Part shown: piece by piece, positions 8,073-16,719 of the stretch
How the letters are laid out: each line of letters starts with the position of its first letter
How positions within the stretch are numbered: the stretch's first letter is position 1
Source of the DNA: Desulfobacterium sp.
GTDB lineage: Bacteria; Desulfobacterota; Desulfobacteria; Desulfobacterales; Desulfobacteraceae
Reading direction: 5' to 3'
Assembly (NCBI GenBank): GCA_016342325.1
Contig: JAEINR010000054.1
Location: 1-42,649, forward strand
Length of the DNA stretch: 42,649 nt
Program-made: the position numbers and the translations under genes
Notes under the pieces: model-generated
Told to the model about the DNA's origin: nothing
What the model saw: the letters and a program-made list of their open reading frames with translations, nothing else
Database searches by the model: none

Positions 8073-9266
8073 ATGGCAAACTTAGAAGTAGATTTTTGTG
8101 GTGTTCGTTTTAAAAATCCCCTGGCCGCCGCATCCGCCGAACCAACCCTCAATGCCGCAAATATGAAAAAATGTATAGATGCCGGCGCCGGCGCCGTTAT
8201 TGCGAAAACCATGACCGATTCTCCTGCCATGCGGGAGCTCACCACCCGGGCAAAATGGCGATTCCTCAATGATAAGCATGAGGTCTGCCGTGGGAAGGTG
8301 CCCCGGAGTTTCAGCCTGTACAGCCGGAGCGGGCTGGCCCTTGAGCCTCCGGCTGAGTTCATGAAGGAGATCAGGGAAACAGTCAGATATGCTGAAGAGA
8401 ACAATGCCGTGGTCATCGGAAGCATTGGATCCGTTGAACTGGATGGGTGGGTGGAGCTGGGCAAACAGATGGAAGACGGCGGGGTGCCCCTGATTGAGCT
8501 GAACTTTGGTTGTCCCCACCCCAAATTGATGCCCGGGGTCAGAACCGGCATGAATGTCGGACAGGATTTTGACTATGCCTGCGAAATCACCAACGCCGTT
8601 GCCCAGGCAGTGAAGGTTCCGATCATCATAAAAGTGACACCCCAGGTGACCGATCTTGTGCAGTTTTCAGGCATGCTCAAAGATGCCGGAGCAGGCGCTG
8701 TGACCCTGACCAACCGATTCATTGGTTTTGTTCCCGACATTGAAACCGGAAAACCCCTGATCTACGGGAAAGCCGGTATTGGCGGACCATGGACTAAACC
8801 GTTGACCCTGAGATGGATTAATGAAGTGCGGGCAACCTTTGGTAACGATCTTCCCATCACAGGCACCAACGGCGCCTATGACTGGCGCGATATTGTCATG
8901 TTTATCATGAGCGGTGCCAGCGTTGTTCAGATGTGTTCCGCCGTGATGTGCTACGGGTATGAATGGCTGGAAAAGCAGGTCAAAGGTCTTGAATTGTTCA
9001 TGGATGAAAAAGGCTATGGCACCATTGAGGATATGCTGGGCATTGCCACGGATTCCGCCATTGAGTATTCCCAGATGCCCCCGGAAAAGGCAAGTGTTGA
9101 TGCTGAAGTGTGCAAGGATTGCGGTATGTGCCTGAAAGCCTGCTTTTCAGAGGCCATGCAGCAGGGTGACGGAAACGTTTATGTCCGGGAGGAAAACTGT
9201 GTGGGATGTGGCGGCTGTTACTCGGTTTGCCCGGTGAAAGGTGCCATTGAGATCAATCCGTACTAG
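8073..9266 (+). CDS. PreA/dihydroorotate-dehydrogenase-like flavoprotein with C-terminal 2[4Fe-4S] ferredoxin domain
   Basis: A 397-residue protein. Residues 1-310 form a class 1 DHOD-like TIM barrel for FMN (KNPLAAASAEPT, ELNFGCPHP, IIIKVTPQVTDL, ITGTNGAYDWRD). Residues 345-390 carry two CxxCxxCxxxC clusters (C347/350/353/357 and C376/379/382/386). This is the layout of the dihydropyrimidine dehydrogenase catalytic subunit. The catalytic cysteine of that family, in the loop before GQD, is here Val162 (RTGMNVGQD), so pyrimidine reduction by the usual acid is doubtful. No NAD(P)H/FAD partner (PreT) is adjacent, so electrons probably come from ferredoxin. The ATG follows AAGGATAAGAGTA. A ferredoxin-linked reduction or oxidation of the XDH product is inferred. 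Confidence 0.8.
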   Translation: MANLEVDFCGVRFKNPLAAASAEPTLNAANMKKCIDAGAGAVIAKTMTDSPAMRELTTRAKWRFLNDKHEVCRGKVPRSFSLYSRSGLALEPPAEFMKEIRETVRYAEENNAVVIGSIGSVELDGWVELGKQMEDGGVPLIELNFGCPHPKLMPGVRTGMNVGQDFDYACEITNAVAQAVKVPIIIKVTPQVTDLVQFSGMLKDAGAGAVTLTNRFIGFVPDIETGKPLIYGKAGIGGPWTKPLTLRWINEVRATFGNDLPITGTNGAYDWRDIVMFIMSGASVVQMCSAVMCYGYEWLEKQVKGLELFMDEKGYGTIEDMLGIATDSAIEYSQMPPEKASVDAEVCKDCGMCLKACFSEAMQQGDGNVYVREENCVGCGGCYSVCPVKGAIEINPY

Positions 9267-9295
9267 TAAACCATAACAGGCCTTTGCCTCTTATT

Positions 9296-9326
9296 AAGGG
9301 GGGGTATTTCGATATTCCCCTTTGTT
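9296..9326 (+). terminator. Intrinsic terminator with TTCG loop
   Basis: A 12-bp stem (9296-9307 with 9312-9323, including G-T wobbles) is closed by a TTCG tetraloop and followed by TTTGTT. It lies 30 bases after the flavoprotein stop and 128 bases before the molybdenum hydroxylase operon, separating two transcription units or acting as a partial stop. Confidence 0.6.
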
Positions 9327-9453
9327 CCAACCTGTTTTAAATGCCCTGTGCAATGGGTCCCCCCATGGGTTATCCCAGGAAAATAGGCGTTCCGTTTTTT
9401 TTAAAGTAAAGTGATCCATATGGGAATCTGTTACCGAGGAAAATGAGGGAATT

Positions 9454-11817
9454 ATGGAGAGTAGAGAAACTAGGTTAATTGCAGGGAAGGGTCAGTATGC
9501 CGATGATCTTGACTTCCCCGGCATGGCGCATCTGGTGTTTGTCGGAAGCCCCTATGGCCATGCAAAAATTGTAAGCCTTTCCGTTGAAAAAGCCCTGGCC
9601 GTGCCAGGGGTTCTGGCTGTTCTTACCGGAGAGGATATGGTGGCCCACACCAACCCCTTACCGGTTCAGGCAAATTTTAAGAGCCCGGGATGGACCTGGC
9701 GTCTTGCCGATGTGTATGCCATGCCACGGGACAAGGTCCGGTGGTACGGCGAACCCGTGGCCGCGGTTGTGGCCGAGGACGAGATCACGGCCCGGCGGGC
9801 GGCCGAGCTTGTTGAGGTGGCGTACAAGGTGCTTGAAGTCACGGGGAATGCGTTGGAGGCACTGGAACCGGAATCCCCAAAGCTTTACGATGACTGGGAA
9901 GACAACAAACAGGTCCATTTGAAGTTTGACTTTGGCGATCCCGAAGGGGCCTTTGCAGAGGCCGACCAGGTGATGCACATTACCAACCGGGAGGGCCGGG
10001 TCACGGGGCTTCCCATCGAGGCCCGGGGATGCGTTGCCCAATACGATACGAAAATGGACAGCCTGGAGATGTGGGGCTCCTTCCAGACCCCCTATCTTTC
10101 GCGACACAATATTGCTGCCACCCTGGGCATGCCCGAGGTCAAGGTCAGGATTAATGCCGTTGACATCGGTGGTGCATTTGGGTTGAAAATCCATGCCTGG
10201 AAGGAGAACGTGGTGGCCCTGGCATCCAAGCTGACCGCCCGCCCGGTGAAATGGTTTGAGCCCCTGAAGGACTTTATCGTGACAGGCCCCCACCAGCGGG
10301 ATGTGTTCTGGGAAGGGGATGTGGCCTTTAACAATGACGGCACCCTTTTGGGGGTGAAGGCAACGGTCACCCATGATCTTGGGGTGGAGAGCACCAATAA
10401 GGGCATTGCCGCCCTGAGCATCTTTCCTGCCTGCTCTGCGGTGCCCAACATGTACCACTGGAAGGGCATGCACATTGAAGGTATCGGTGCGGTCACCAAT
10501 AAATCTTTCTATTGCGCCTATCGGGGGTATGGAAAGGATAAGGGGATCAAGTTCATTGAACATGCCCTGAACCGCATCGCAAGAAAACTCGGCATGACCC
10601 CTGAAGCGATCCGTTTGAAGAATTATATCCAGCCCCATGAATTCCCCTATCACCAGATCAACAGTTATGTGTACGACAGCGGCGATTATCCCGGAACCCT
10701 TAACAAGGCACTGGAGATGGCCGATGTGGACCATTACCGGGCTGAAAAGGAGAAATGCCTGGAAGAGGGACGTTATATCGGCATTGGCGTTGTCTCTGCC
10801 ATTGAGCCGGCCGGCGTTGCCGTGCCCAACTGCCAGATGGGCGGTATCACCCAGGCCCGGGTTCAGATTACGGCCGACGGCACCATTGAGATTCACAGTG
10901 ATCGGACGGAGATCGGCCAGGGCAGTGAGGTCAGCCACGCCATTATTGTTTCCGATATTCTGGGGTGTAAAAGGGAAGACATTCTTGTTAAACGGGTGAC
11001 GTCTGACTACATCGGCCAGGGACCGCTTTCCAGCAGGGGGGCTGTCTATCCGGCCAGTGCCGTTGCAAAAGCTGCAAAAATGTTGAAAAAAAAGGTGGTA
11101 ACCTGCGCGGCCACCTTTCTGAAAGCTCCGGAAGAAAGCATTGTGATGGAAGATGGCATGATCTTCTCCATTGACCACCCGGAAGAAAAACTGACCTATG
11201 GCCAGCTGTCCGAAAAGGCGCTCTTTTTTCCAGGTCCCCGGGGGCTGCCGGTGGAGATGTTGAAAAACCATGACCATCTGCTGGATGTCACCACCACCTG
11301 GTACAGTCCCACCACCCCGGAATCGGGATCATCCTATACCAGTTTCTGCACGTCGGCGGATATTGCCGTTGTGGAAGTGGATATCGAGACCGGGGCAACA
11401 AAAATCATAAAGTATGTCCATGTTCACGATGCCGGAACCATCATCAATAAACAGATCGTTGATGGACAGATCCACGGGGGTATTGTCCAGGGCATTGGCG
11501 AAGCGCTTTCCGAGCGGCTGGATTACGACACGGACGGGCGCTTGCTCACGACCTCATTTTCCACCTATCTCATCCCCACGGCTGTGGAGGCCCCGGATAT
11601 TGAGGTGGCCCACCTTGAAACCCCTTCTCCGTTCACTGAGACCGGCAGCAAGGGAATGGGGGAGGCCCCCATCATCGGCAGTAAGGCCGTTATCCTGGCG
11701 GCCATCGAAGACGCCCTTTCACCCTATGATATCGTTGTTAATGATTCCCCGGCATCACCGGAACGGGTCAGGAAATGGGTTGTTGAAGCCCTGAAGAGAC
11801 AGGAGGAAGCACAATGA
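9454..11817 (+). CDS. Xanthine-dehydrogenase-family molybdopterin-binding (large) subunit
   Basis: A 787-residue catalytic subunit of a molybdenum hydroxylase. It begins close to the GKGQYADDLDFPGMAHL motif, so its N terminus is short for the family. Visible cofactor motifs are GGAFGLK (about residue 239), AYRGYGKDKG (about 355), GQGSEVSHA (about 488) and the C-terminal GMGEAP with the likely catalytic Glu near 736. These enzymes hydroxylate a carbon next to nitrogen in heterocycles or oxidise aldehydes, using water and passing electrons to the Fe-S and FAD subunits. The CO dehydrogenase signature AYRCSFR is absent, so it is not CO dehydrogenase. Its stop overlaps the start of the Fe-S subunit (ATGA). 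The substrate is unknown; neighbours suggest a nitrogen heterocycle. Confidence 0.9.
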   Translation: MESRETRLIAGKGQYADDLDFPGMAHLVFVGSPYGHAKIVSLSVEKALAVPGVLAVLTGEDMVAHTNPLPVQANFKSPGWTWRLADVYAMPRDKVRWYGEPVAAVVAEDEITARRAAELVEVAYKVLEVTGNALEALEPESPKLYDDWEDNKQVHLKFDFGDPEGAFAEADQVMHITNREGRVTGLPIEARGCVAQYDTKMDSLEMWGSFQTPYLSRHNIAATLGMPEVKVRINAVDIGGAFGLKIHAWKENVVALASKLTARPVKWFEPLKDFIVTGPHQRDVFWEGDVAFNNDGTLLGVKATVTHDLGVESTNKGIAALSIFPACSAVPNMYHWKGMHIEGIGAVTNKSFYCAYRGYGKDKGIKFIEHALNRIARKLGMTPEAIRLKNYIQPHEFPYHQINSYVYDSGDYPGTLNKALEMADVDHYRAEKEKCLEEGRYIGIGVVSAIEPAGVAVPNCQMGGITQARVQITADGTIEIHSDRTEIGQGSEVSHAIIVSDILGCKREDILVKRVTSDYIGQGPLSSRGAVYPASAVAKAAKMLKKKVVTCAATFLKAPEESIVMEDGMIFSIDHPEEKLTYGQLSEKALFFPGPRGLPVEMLKNHDHLLDVTTTWYSPTTPESGSSYTSFCTSADIAVVEVDIETGATKIIKYVHVHDAGTIINKQIVDGQIHGGIVQGIGEALSERLDYDTDGRLLTTSFSTYLIPTAVEAPDIEVAHLETPSPFTETGSKGMGEAPIIGSKAVILAAIEDALSPYDIVVNDSPASPERVRKWVVEALKRQEEAQ

Positions 11818-12302
11818 AGATGCAGGTACAGTTAAACGTGAACGATACCACCCACCAGCTTGAGATCGATGCCAACGCCACCCTGCTGGAGGTCCTGCGT
11901 AATCTCACCCGCCACCAGAGCGTACATCGCAGCTGTGAAGAAGGGGAGTGCGGGGCCTGTACCGTGCTCATGGACGGTCAACCGGTGAACAGCTGTCTTA
12001 TCCTTGCTGCATCAGTCCAGGGGAACCGGATTATGACGGTGGAGGGACTGATGAAGGGGGATACTCTTCATCCGCTGATGAAGGCGTTCACGGATGAACT
12101 GGGACTGCAATGTGGGTTCTGTACGCCGGGCATGGTCATGTCGGCCTATGCCCTGGTGAACCAATGGGAGGAAGAGGTGCTTTCCGACATGGATATCCGC
12201 AAGGCCATTGAGGGCAATCTTTGCCGGTGCACTGGCTATGTCAATATCGTGAAGTCCATCCGCCGTGCCAAAGCAGCCAAGGATGCCGGAAACTGGTGGT
12301 AG
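11814..12302 (+). CDS. Xanthine-dehydrogenase-family 2[2Fe-2S] subunit
   Basis: A 162-residue electron-transfer subunit. The N-terminal plant-type [2Fe-2S] cluster uses C41, C46, C49 and C61 (CEEGECGACT...C); the C-terminal all-helical domain binds a second cluster through C100, C103, C137 and C139 (CGFCTPG, CRCTGY). It links the molybdenum site of the large subunit to the FAD subunit. AGGAGG lies 7 bases before the ATG at 11814, which overlaps the large-subunit stop by 4 bases, a translational coupling. Length and motifs are complete. Confidence 0.95.
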   Translation: MKMQVQLNVNDTTHQLEIDANATLLEVLRNLTRHQSVHRSCEEGECGACTVLMDGQPVNSCLILAASVQGNRIMTVEGLMKGDTLHPLMKAFTDELGLQCGFCTPGMVMSAYALVNQWEEEVLSDMDIRKAIEGNLCRCTGYVNIVKSIRRAKAAKDAGNWW

Positions 12303-12378
12303 GGAGCGTTCATATGAAATGTTGTTCTCCACGGAGCCGCTTTATTGTTAAACAGCAGGAAAAGCTGAGAGGTGTCAG

Positions 12379-13275
12379 ATGAAAAATTTTATCGGTTCAA
12401 GGGCAATCCCTGACCTGGTCTACCACTGCCCGGAAAATATGGAACAGCTCATGGACTTGCTTGGGCATATCCAGGGCCATTTTAAGATCGTTGCCGGTTG
12501 CACGGATTTTATTCCGGCCGTCCGGGGAGGGCGATGGGCCTTTGACGATGGTCTTGAACTCATCGATATCAAAAAAATACCGGAACTGAAGTATGTCACC
12601 CTGGATGGCGACAGAATCCGTATTGGTGGGGCAACCCCCCTTTCCATGATCATCGGCGCACCTGCCATCAAAGAGCGTGCGCCCGGGCTTGCCCATGGGC
12701 TCACCACCATGGCATCTCCCCAGGTGAGAAACGTGGGAACCATTGGCGGCAACATCTGCATGTCGTCACCGGCGGCCGATGCGGTACCCTCCCTGCTTGT
12801 GCTGGATGCCCAGGTAATCATCAACGGAAATCAGGGGGAGGAAAAATCGCCCCTGGATCGTTTTTTCCTAGGGCCTGGCAGGAACATCATGGCCCCTGAT
12901 CAGGTGTTGACCGAGATCAATTTTCCCGCCCCTGCCGCCAATGAATCCCAGCATTTTCAGAAGGTCGGAACCCGGGATGCGGTTGTGATTTCCATTGTTT
13001 CCGCAGCATCCTGGCTGAAGGTCGACAATGGAAAGTGCCAGGGGGTTCGCATTGCAATGGGGTCTGTTGCGCCGACCCCTGTAAGGCTACCCGGGGCGGA
13101 GGCCCTTCTTGTGGGCAACTCCCTTACCCTTGACGCCATTGATGCCTGTGCAAAACATGCCTCCCAGGAGATCACTCCCATCACCGATCTTAGGGGAAGT
13201 GCCGATTATCGGCGGGATTTGGCCTATACGTTAACCAAAAGAACGCTCACCGCCTGTATGAACGATCTCATGTAA
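12379..13275 (+). CDS. Xanthine-dehydrogenase-family FAD-binding (medium) subunit
   Basis: A 298-residue subunit of the CoxM/XdhB type. FAD motifs are VAGCTDFIPAVRGG (about residues 38-51, where most relatives have AGGTDL) and TIGGNICMSSPAADAVPSLL (about 117-136), followed by the CO_deh_flav_C domain. It passes electrons from the [2Fe-2S] subunit to NAD+ or another acceptor. The gene order large-small-medium differs from the common medium-large-small or medium-small-large arrangement. A GAGAGGTGTCAG ribosome region precedes the ATG, and a terminator-like hairpin follows. Confidence 0.92.
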   Translation: MKNFIGSRAIPDLVYHCPENMEQLMDLLGHIQGHFKIVAGCTDFIPAVRGGRWAFDDGLELIDIKKIPELKYVTLDGDRIRIGGATPLSMIIGAPAIKERAPGLAHGLTTMASPQVRNVGTIGGNICMSSPAADAVPSLLVLDAQVIINGNQGEEKSPLDRFFLGPGRNIMAPDQVLTEINFPAPAANESQHFQKVGTRDAVVISIVSAASWLKVDNGKCQGVRIAMGSVAPTPVRLPGAEALLVGNSLTLDAIDACAKHASQEITPITDLRGSADYRRDLAYTLTKRTLTACMNDLM

Positions 13276-13297
13276 TATCGTTTTTTATGGCGGTTCT

Positions 13298-13325
13298 CCC
13301 CGTGGGCCTGTAGCACCCCACGGGG
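13298..13325 (+). terminator. Terminator-like hairpin after molybdenum hydroxylase genes
   Basis: A perfect 9-bp stem CCCCGTGGG/CCCACGGGG (13298-13306 and 13317-13325, 10-base loop), 23 bases after the FAD-subunit stop. It lacks a strong T-run (AACATTTAA follows), so it may only reduce readthrough into the transporter genes. Confidence 0.55.
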
Positions 13326-13514
13326 AACATTTAACCCGGACAAGCCAGAAGCAAAGAAGTTCTCTGATTCCCTTGCCAAAATAACATGAAAATCAGAGCG
13401 AAGAAGATAGGGTTCCATGATCCAAGATTTCGTTTTTTTTCAGAACACTGTTCATCGTTCTGAACTGTGCCTTTGAGTGTAATTGAAGACAATTTTAATC
13501 AAAAGGAGAGTTCA

Positions 13515-14558
13515 ATGAAGTGTGAAAAAACTGTAAAATGGATTGTAAGTGTTGTGTCGTTGGTTGTGATTTGCTGTTCCTATTCAACGGGAGCCCTGGC
13601 AAAGGAGAAGGTGTATAAGTGGCGTGCCCAGACCTATGCGGTTCCCGGGAGTGTGGGCTACAAGGCCCTTGATATTGCACTGAAGGATTTGAAAGCCGCC
13701 ACCAATGGCAGGTTGGATGTCACCCTGTACGGCGTCGGTTCCCTGGTGGGGGCCTTTGAGCAACTGGACGCCATTGGAATGGGAATCTTTGAATGCGGAT
13801 TTAATGCGCCGGCCTATTATGCCGGGAAAGATCCGGCCTTTGCCGCGCTTTTCAGCCTGATGGGTATCTGGGGTGATACCAGTGAGGTCAAGATCTGGAG
13901 TTATTATTTTGGCGGGCTCGAGCTGGCCCGGGAACTTTACGGGAAATACAAGGTGCACTATGTGGGGCCGGCGCTTGTGGGGGCTGAACCCATCATGTCA
14001 AAGGTTCCATTGAAGCAACTGTCTGATTTCAGCGGGCTCAAGATCAGAACCGCAGGCGGACTCACCTCCGAGTTGTTTAAAAAACTGAATGCCATGCCTG
14101 TAAAAATGGCTGGTGGCGAGCTGTATACTGCTCTGGATACTGGTGTTGTCGATGCTGCGGAGTTTGTAAGCCTTGCGGAAAACCATGACATTGGCCTCCA
14201 CGAAGTCACGGAATATATCCTTTATCCTTCCTTCCACGGCACCACCGCCACCTGTGATTTTACAGTGAACCAGAAGGTCTGGAACAAACTGCCTGGGGAT
14301 CTTAAGGCTGCCCTGGAAACCTGGATATTTGAGCTGGATGCCCGGTTTGATTATATGTCCTCGGCCGAGAGCACAAGGGCGCTGAAAAAGATGACGGATA
14401 AGGGGTTGGTTCATACCCGGCTTTCCGATGCAGACATGGCAAAAGCCCGGGCAATCTCCCTTGGGGTGGCCAATGATTGGAAAAAGAAAAGCCCCATGTC
14501 GGAAAAAATTATCAATTCCATCCTGGACTACCTGAGATTAAAGGGATCCATAAACTAA
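13515..14558 (+). CDS. TRAP transporter substrate-binding protein (DctP family)
   Basis: A 347-residue periplasmic solute receptor. A signal peptide is clear (basic MKCEKTVK, hydrophobic core to about residue 25, cut near GALA-KEK). The mature part has the DctP pattern: GSLVGAFEQLDAIGMGIFECG, LKQLSDFSGLKIRTAGG (residues about 168-184) and a central arginine for the ligand carboxylate (KIRTAGG). It would deliver an organic acid to the DctQ/DctM proteins that follow. ATG 13515 is chosen over an upstream in-frame start because AAAGGAGAG precedes it and the signal peptide begins there. It belongs with the molybdenum hydroxylase cluster by position. The ligand is not predictable. Confidence 0.9.
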   Translation: MKCEKTVKWIVSVVSLVVICCSYSTGALAKEKVYKWRAQTYAVPGSVGYKALDIALKDLKAATNGRLDVTLYGVGSLVGAFEQLDAIGMGIFECGFNAPAYYAGKDPAFAALFSLMGIWGDTSEVKIWSYYFGGLELARELYGKYKVHYVGPALVGAEPIMSKVPLKQLSDFSGLKIRTAGGLTSELFKKLNAMPVKMAGGELYTALDTGVVDAAEFVSLAENHDIGLHEVTEYILYPSFHGTTATCDFTVNQKVWNKLPGDLKAALETWIFELDARFDYMSSAESTRALKKMTDKGLVHTRLSDADMAKARAISLGVANDWKKKSPMSEKIINSILDYLRLKGSIN

Positions 14559-14566
14559 TCCGGAAC

Positions 14567-14591
14567 CGGGGAAGCGTGCGAACCCTCCCCG
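14567..14591 (+). terminator. Weak hairpin between TRAP receptor and membrane genes
   Basis: A 6-bp stem CGGGGA/TCCCCG with a 13-base loop just after the receptor stop. Hairpins here commonly let the receptor be made in excess over the membrane subunits. No T-run follows, so this is tentative. Confidence 0.35.
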
Positions 14592-14689
14592 TCGTAATTT
14601 CGCCATGTGAACCCGGAGCAATGAATTGCAACGGGTTTGCAACGAACCCCTTACCTGTTTAAACAGCGGATTGTTCATAAGGAGTTGCC

Positions 14690-16006
14690 ATGGGCCCAGA
14701 GTGGTTGACAATATTGATGTTTGGTTCTTTTTTCGCTTTACTGGCATTGGGAATCCCCCTGGCCTGGACCACCGGAAGCCTGGGGCTGATCTTTGCCTTC
14801 TTTCTCTGGGGACCGGATTCCATGTCCATTATCGTTCTCAGGGTGTGGGATGTCATGGGGAGTTTCAGCATGATTGCCATTCCCCTTTTTGTGTTCATGG
14901 GAAATATGCTTCAAAAATCAGGCATTGCCCATGATCTGTTCAAGGCCATCCAGGTTTGGGTGGGCGGACTCAGGGGAGGCATTGCTGCGGCAACCATCAT
15001 TCTGTGCTGTATTCTGGCAGCAATGATCGGCACCGTTGGGGCGGATGTAACGATTACCGGCCTCATTGCCCTGCCGTTCATGTTCCAGCGGGGGTATGAC
15101 AGGCACATGGCCCTGGGTGCCATCGTTGCAGGCGGGGCCCTGGGCGTACTTGTGCCTCCCAGTATCATGTTCATCGTCTACGGCGTCACCGTGGGGGAAT
15201 CCATTGGAAAGCTCTTCATGGGCGGGGTGGGGCCGGGCCTTTTGTTTGGTGCCTTGTACATTACCTATATCCTGGTGAAATGCTACCTGGACCCCTCTGC
15301 CGGACCTGCGGCGCCGATGGAGGAGCGGAATGTGCCTTTAATGGTAAAGGTTCGGATGTTCAAAGCCCTTATTCTACCCCTGGTTTTGATTCTCGGCGTC
15401 ATGGGATCCATCTTTGGTGGGGTTGCCACCCCCGGGGAGGCGGCCGGCGTCGGTGCCCTGGGTGCGATTCTCTGTGCCGCCGTCAGGAAGCAGCTGAATT
15501 GGAACAGTTTGAGTGAATCCCTGTATGAGACCATGAAAACCGTGGGGTTGATCTTATGGATTGTTTTCGGCGCCATGGTTTTTATTGCCACCTATACCCT
15601 GGGTGGGGGGGCTGACTTTGTCAAGGCGGCCCTGATTGCGCTGCCCTTGAACCCCTGGCTGGTATTGTTCATCATTCAGCTGATTCTTCTGTTTCTGGGC
15701 ATGGTTCTGGATATCATCGGCATCACGGTTCTCCTTGCCCCCATCTTTGTGCCCGTGGTCACCGAGCTTGGGTTCGATCCCCTTTGGTTCGGGGTTATCT
15801 TTAATCTTAATCTTCAGATTGCTTACCTTTCCCCGCCCTTTGGGTATTCCATTTTTTACCTGAAAGCTGTGGCACCGCCGGATGTCACCATGTCCGACCT
15901 GTACAAATCGGTTTTGCCGTACATGGGGCTTCAGGTTGTGGGCATGATTTTGTGCATGCTGTTTCCCCAGATTATCCTGTGGCTTCCCAACCTGCTGGCA
16001 AAATAA
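14690..16006 (+). CDS. TRAP transporter large permease (DctM family)
   Basis: A 438-residue inner-membrane protein with about 12 membrane segments. Typical DctM stretches are present: IPLFVFMGNMLQKSGIA (about residues 63-79), GTVGADVTITGLIALP, GGALGVLVPPSIMFIVYG (about 142-159) and GMVLDIIGITVLLAPIF. It forms the Na+-driven elevator that imports the substrate handed over by the periplasmic receptor. The ATG at 14690 follows AAGGAGTTGCC. Here the large permease precedes the small one (receptor-M-Q), the reverse of the usual receptor-Q-M order and of the second TRAP system in this window. Confidence 0.93.
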   Translation: MGPEWLTILMFGSFFALLALGIPLAWTTGSLGLIFAFFLWGPDSMSIIVLRVWDVMGSFSMIAIPLFVFMGNMLQKSGIAHDLFKAIQVWVGGLRGGIAAATIILCCILAAMIGTVGADVTITGLIALPFMFQRGYDRHMALGAIVAGGALGVLVPPSIMFIVYGVTVGESIGKLFMGGVGPGLLFGALYITYILVKCYLDPSAGPAAPMEERNVPLMVKVRMFKALILPLVLILGVMGSIFGGVATPGEAAGVGALGAILCAAVRKQLNWNSLSESLYETMKTVGLILWIVFGAMVFIATYTLGGGADFVKAALIALPLNPWLVLFIIQLILLFLGMVLDIIGITVLLAPIFVPVVTELGFDPLWFGVIFNLNLQIAYLSPPFGYSIFYLKAVAPPDVTMSDLYKSVLPYMGLQVVGMILCMLFPQIILWLPNLLAK

Positions 16007-16018
16007 AGGAGAAAAAGA

Positions 16019-16576
16019 ATGACACAACAACGGGTTTCCCATGCTATCCAGGAGGATCCATGGTTTCGGTTCATGGTGCAATGGATTCAAAAAATAGACA
16101 AATTCAGTGAGTTACAGGGGAAGGTGTTCTCTTTTCTGATTCTAATCGCGACCTTTCAAATCTGCTACGAGCTGGTGCTGAGATATGTTTTCAATGCGCC
16201 CACTGTTTGGGGGTTGGAACTGACGGTTTATCTGTGTGGCATCACCTATATCATGTCCGGGGCCTTTGCCGAACGCTACGGGGTCCACATTCGTGTGGAT
16301 GTGTTTTATAATAAATGGCCCCTGCGAAACCGGGCCTGGTTTGATCTGCTGGTCACGGATATGTTGCTTTTCTTCCTCACTTCCGTGCTCATATGGCACG
16401 GTGGCCTCTGGTTCTGGGAGGCTGTTACCCAGGGGTTGACCTCGGGCACCATTTGGGATCCGCAGATATGGCCCATGCGCCTCGTGATTGTCATGGGGGC
16501 TTTTTTTCTGATGATCTCATCGGTTCCTAAATTTTTCAGGGATTTTGCCCTGGCTGTGTGGAATGTAAAACTTTAA
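16019..16576 (+). CDS. TRAP transporter small permease (DctQ family)
   Basis: A 185-residue membrane protein with four helices. DctQ motifs are RYVFNAPTVWGLELTVYL (about residues 55-72) and the positively charged GVHIRVDVFY (about 89-98). A cytoplasmic N-terminal extension of about 35 residues precedes the first helix. The protein braces DctM and docks the receptor. The start lies 12 bases after the DctM stop behind AAGGAGAAAAAG. It is the last gene of this TRAP unit; the next gene has its own promoter. Confidence 0.9.
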   Translation: MTQQRVSHAIQEDPWFRFMVQWIQKIDKFSELQGKVFSFLILIATFQICYELVLRYVFNAPTVWGLELTVYLCGITYIMSGAFAERYGVHIRVDVFYNKWPLRNRAWFDLLVTDMLLFFLTSVLIWHGGLWFWEAVTQGLTSGTIWDPQIWPMRLVIVMGAFFLMISSVPKFFRDFALAVWNVKL

Positions 16577-16580
16577 ATTT

Positions 16581-16695
16581 GATTGGTTAATTTGCTTGAC
16601 AGATCATTTTCGAATCTGTATGAACTGAAATATCTAATCAAATATCTAATCAGATTTTAGATTAGATATTTGATTGAATATCTAAATGCTATAAT
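16581..16695 (+). promoter_or_regulatory. Promoter and TCTAATCA operator of the 2-oxoacid oxidoreductase operon
   Basis: TTGACA (16596-16601), a 17-base spacer and TATGAA (16619-16624) form a good sigma-70 promoter. Five bases downstream begins a palindromic block: 16-bp perfect arms 16636-16651 and 16660-16675 around an 8-base loop, built from repeated ATCTAATCA units. A second -10 match, TATAAT, is at 16690-16695. The same spacing of promoter and ATCTAATCA operator occurs at 29187-29248 before the aminotransferase, with ungapped similarity starting at GATTG (16581 and 29172). Confidence 0.75.
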
Positions 16696-16719
16696 GAAAC
16701 ACACAATGGAGAAAAAAAG

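Noticed and set aside
8073-9266. Plain dihydroorotate or dihydropyrimidine dehydrogenase
   Set aside because: The catalytic loop Cys is replaced by Val162, and no pyrimidine synthesis gene or NAD(P)H-binding partner gene is adjacent.
9658-11277. 539-codon open frame antisense to the molybdenum hydroxylase large subunit
   Set aside because: No recognisable domain; arises from codon bias of the well-supported gene on the other strand.
9454-13275. Aerobic-type carbon monoxide dehydrogenase
   Set aside because: The AYRCSFR active-site loop is absent (AYRGYGKDKG instead), and the context is heterocycle/amide catabolism.
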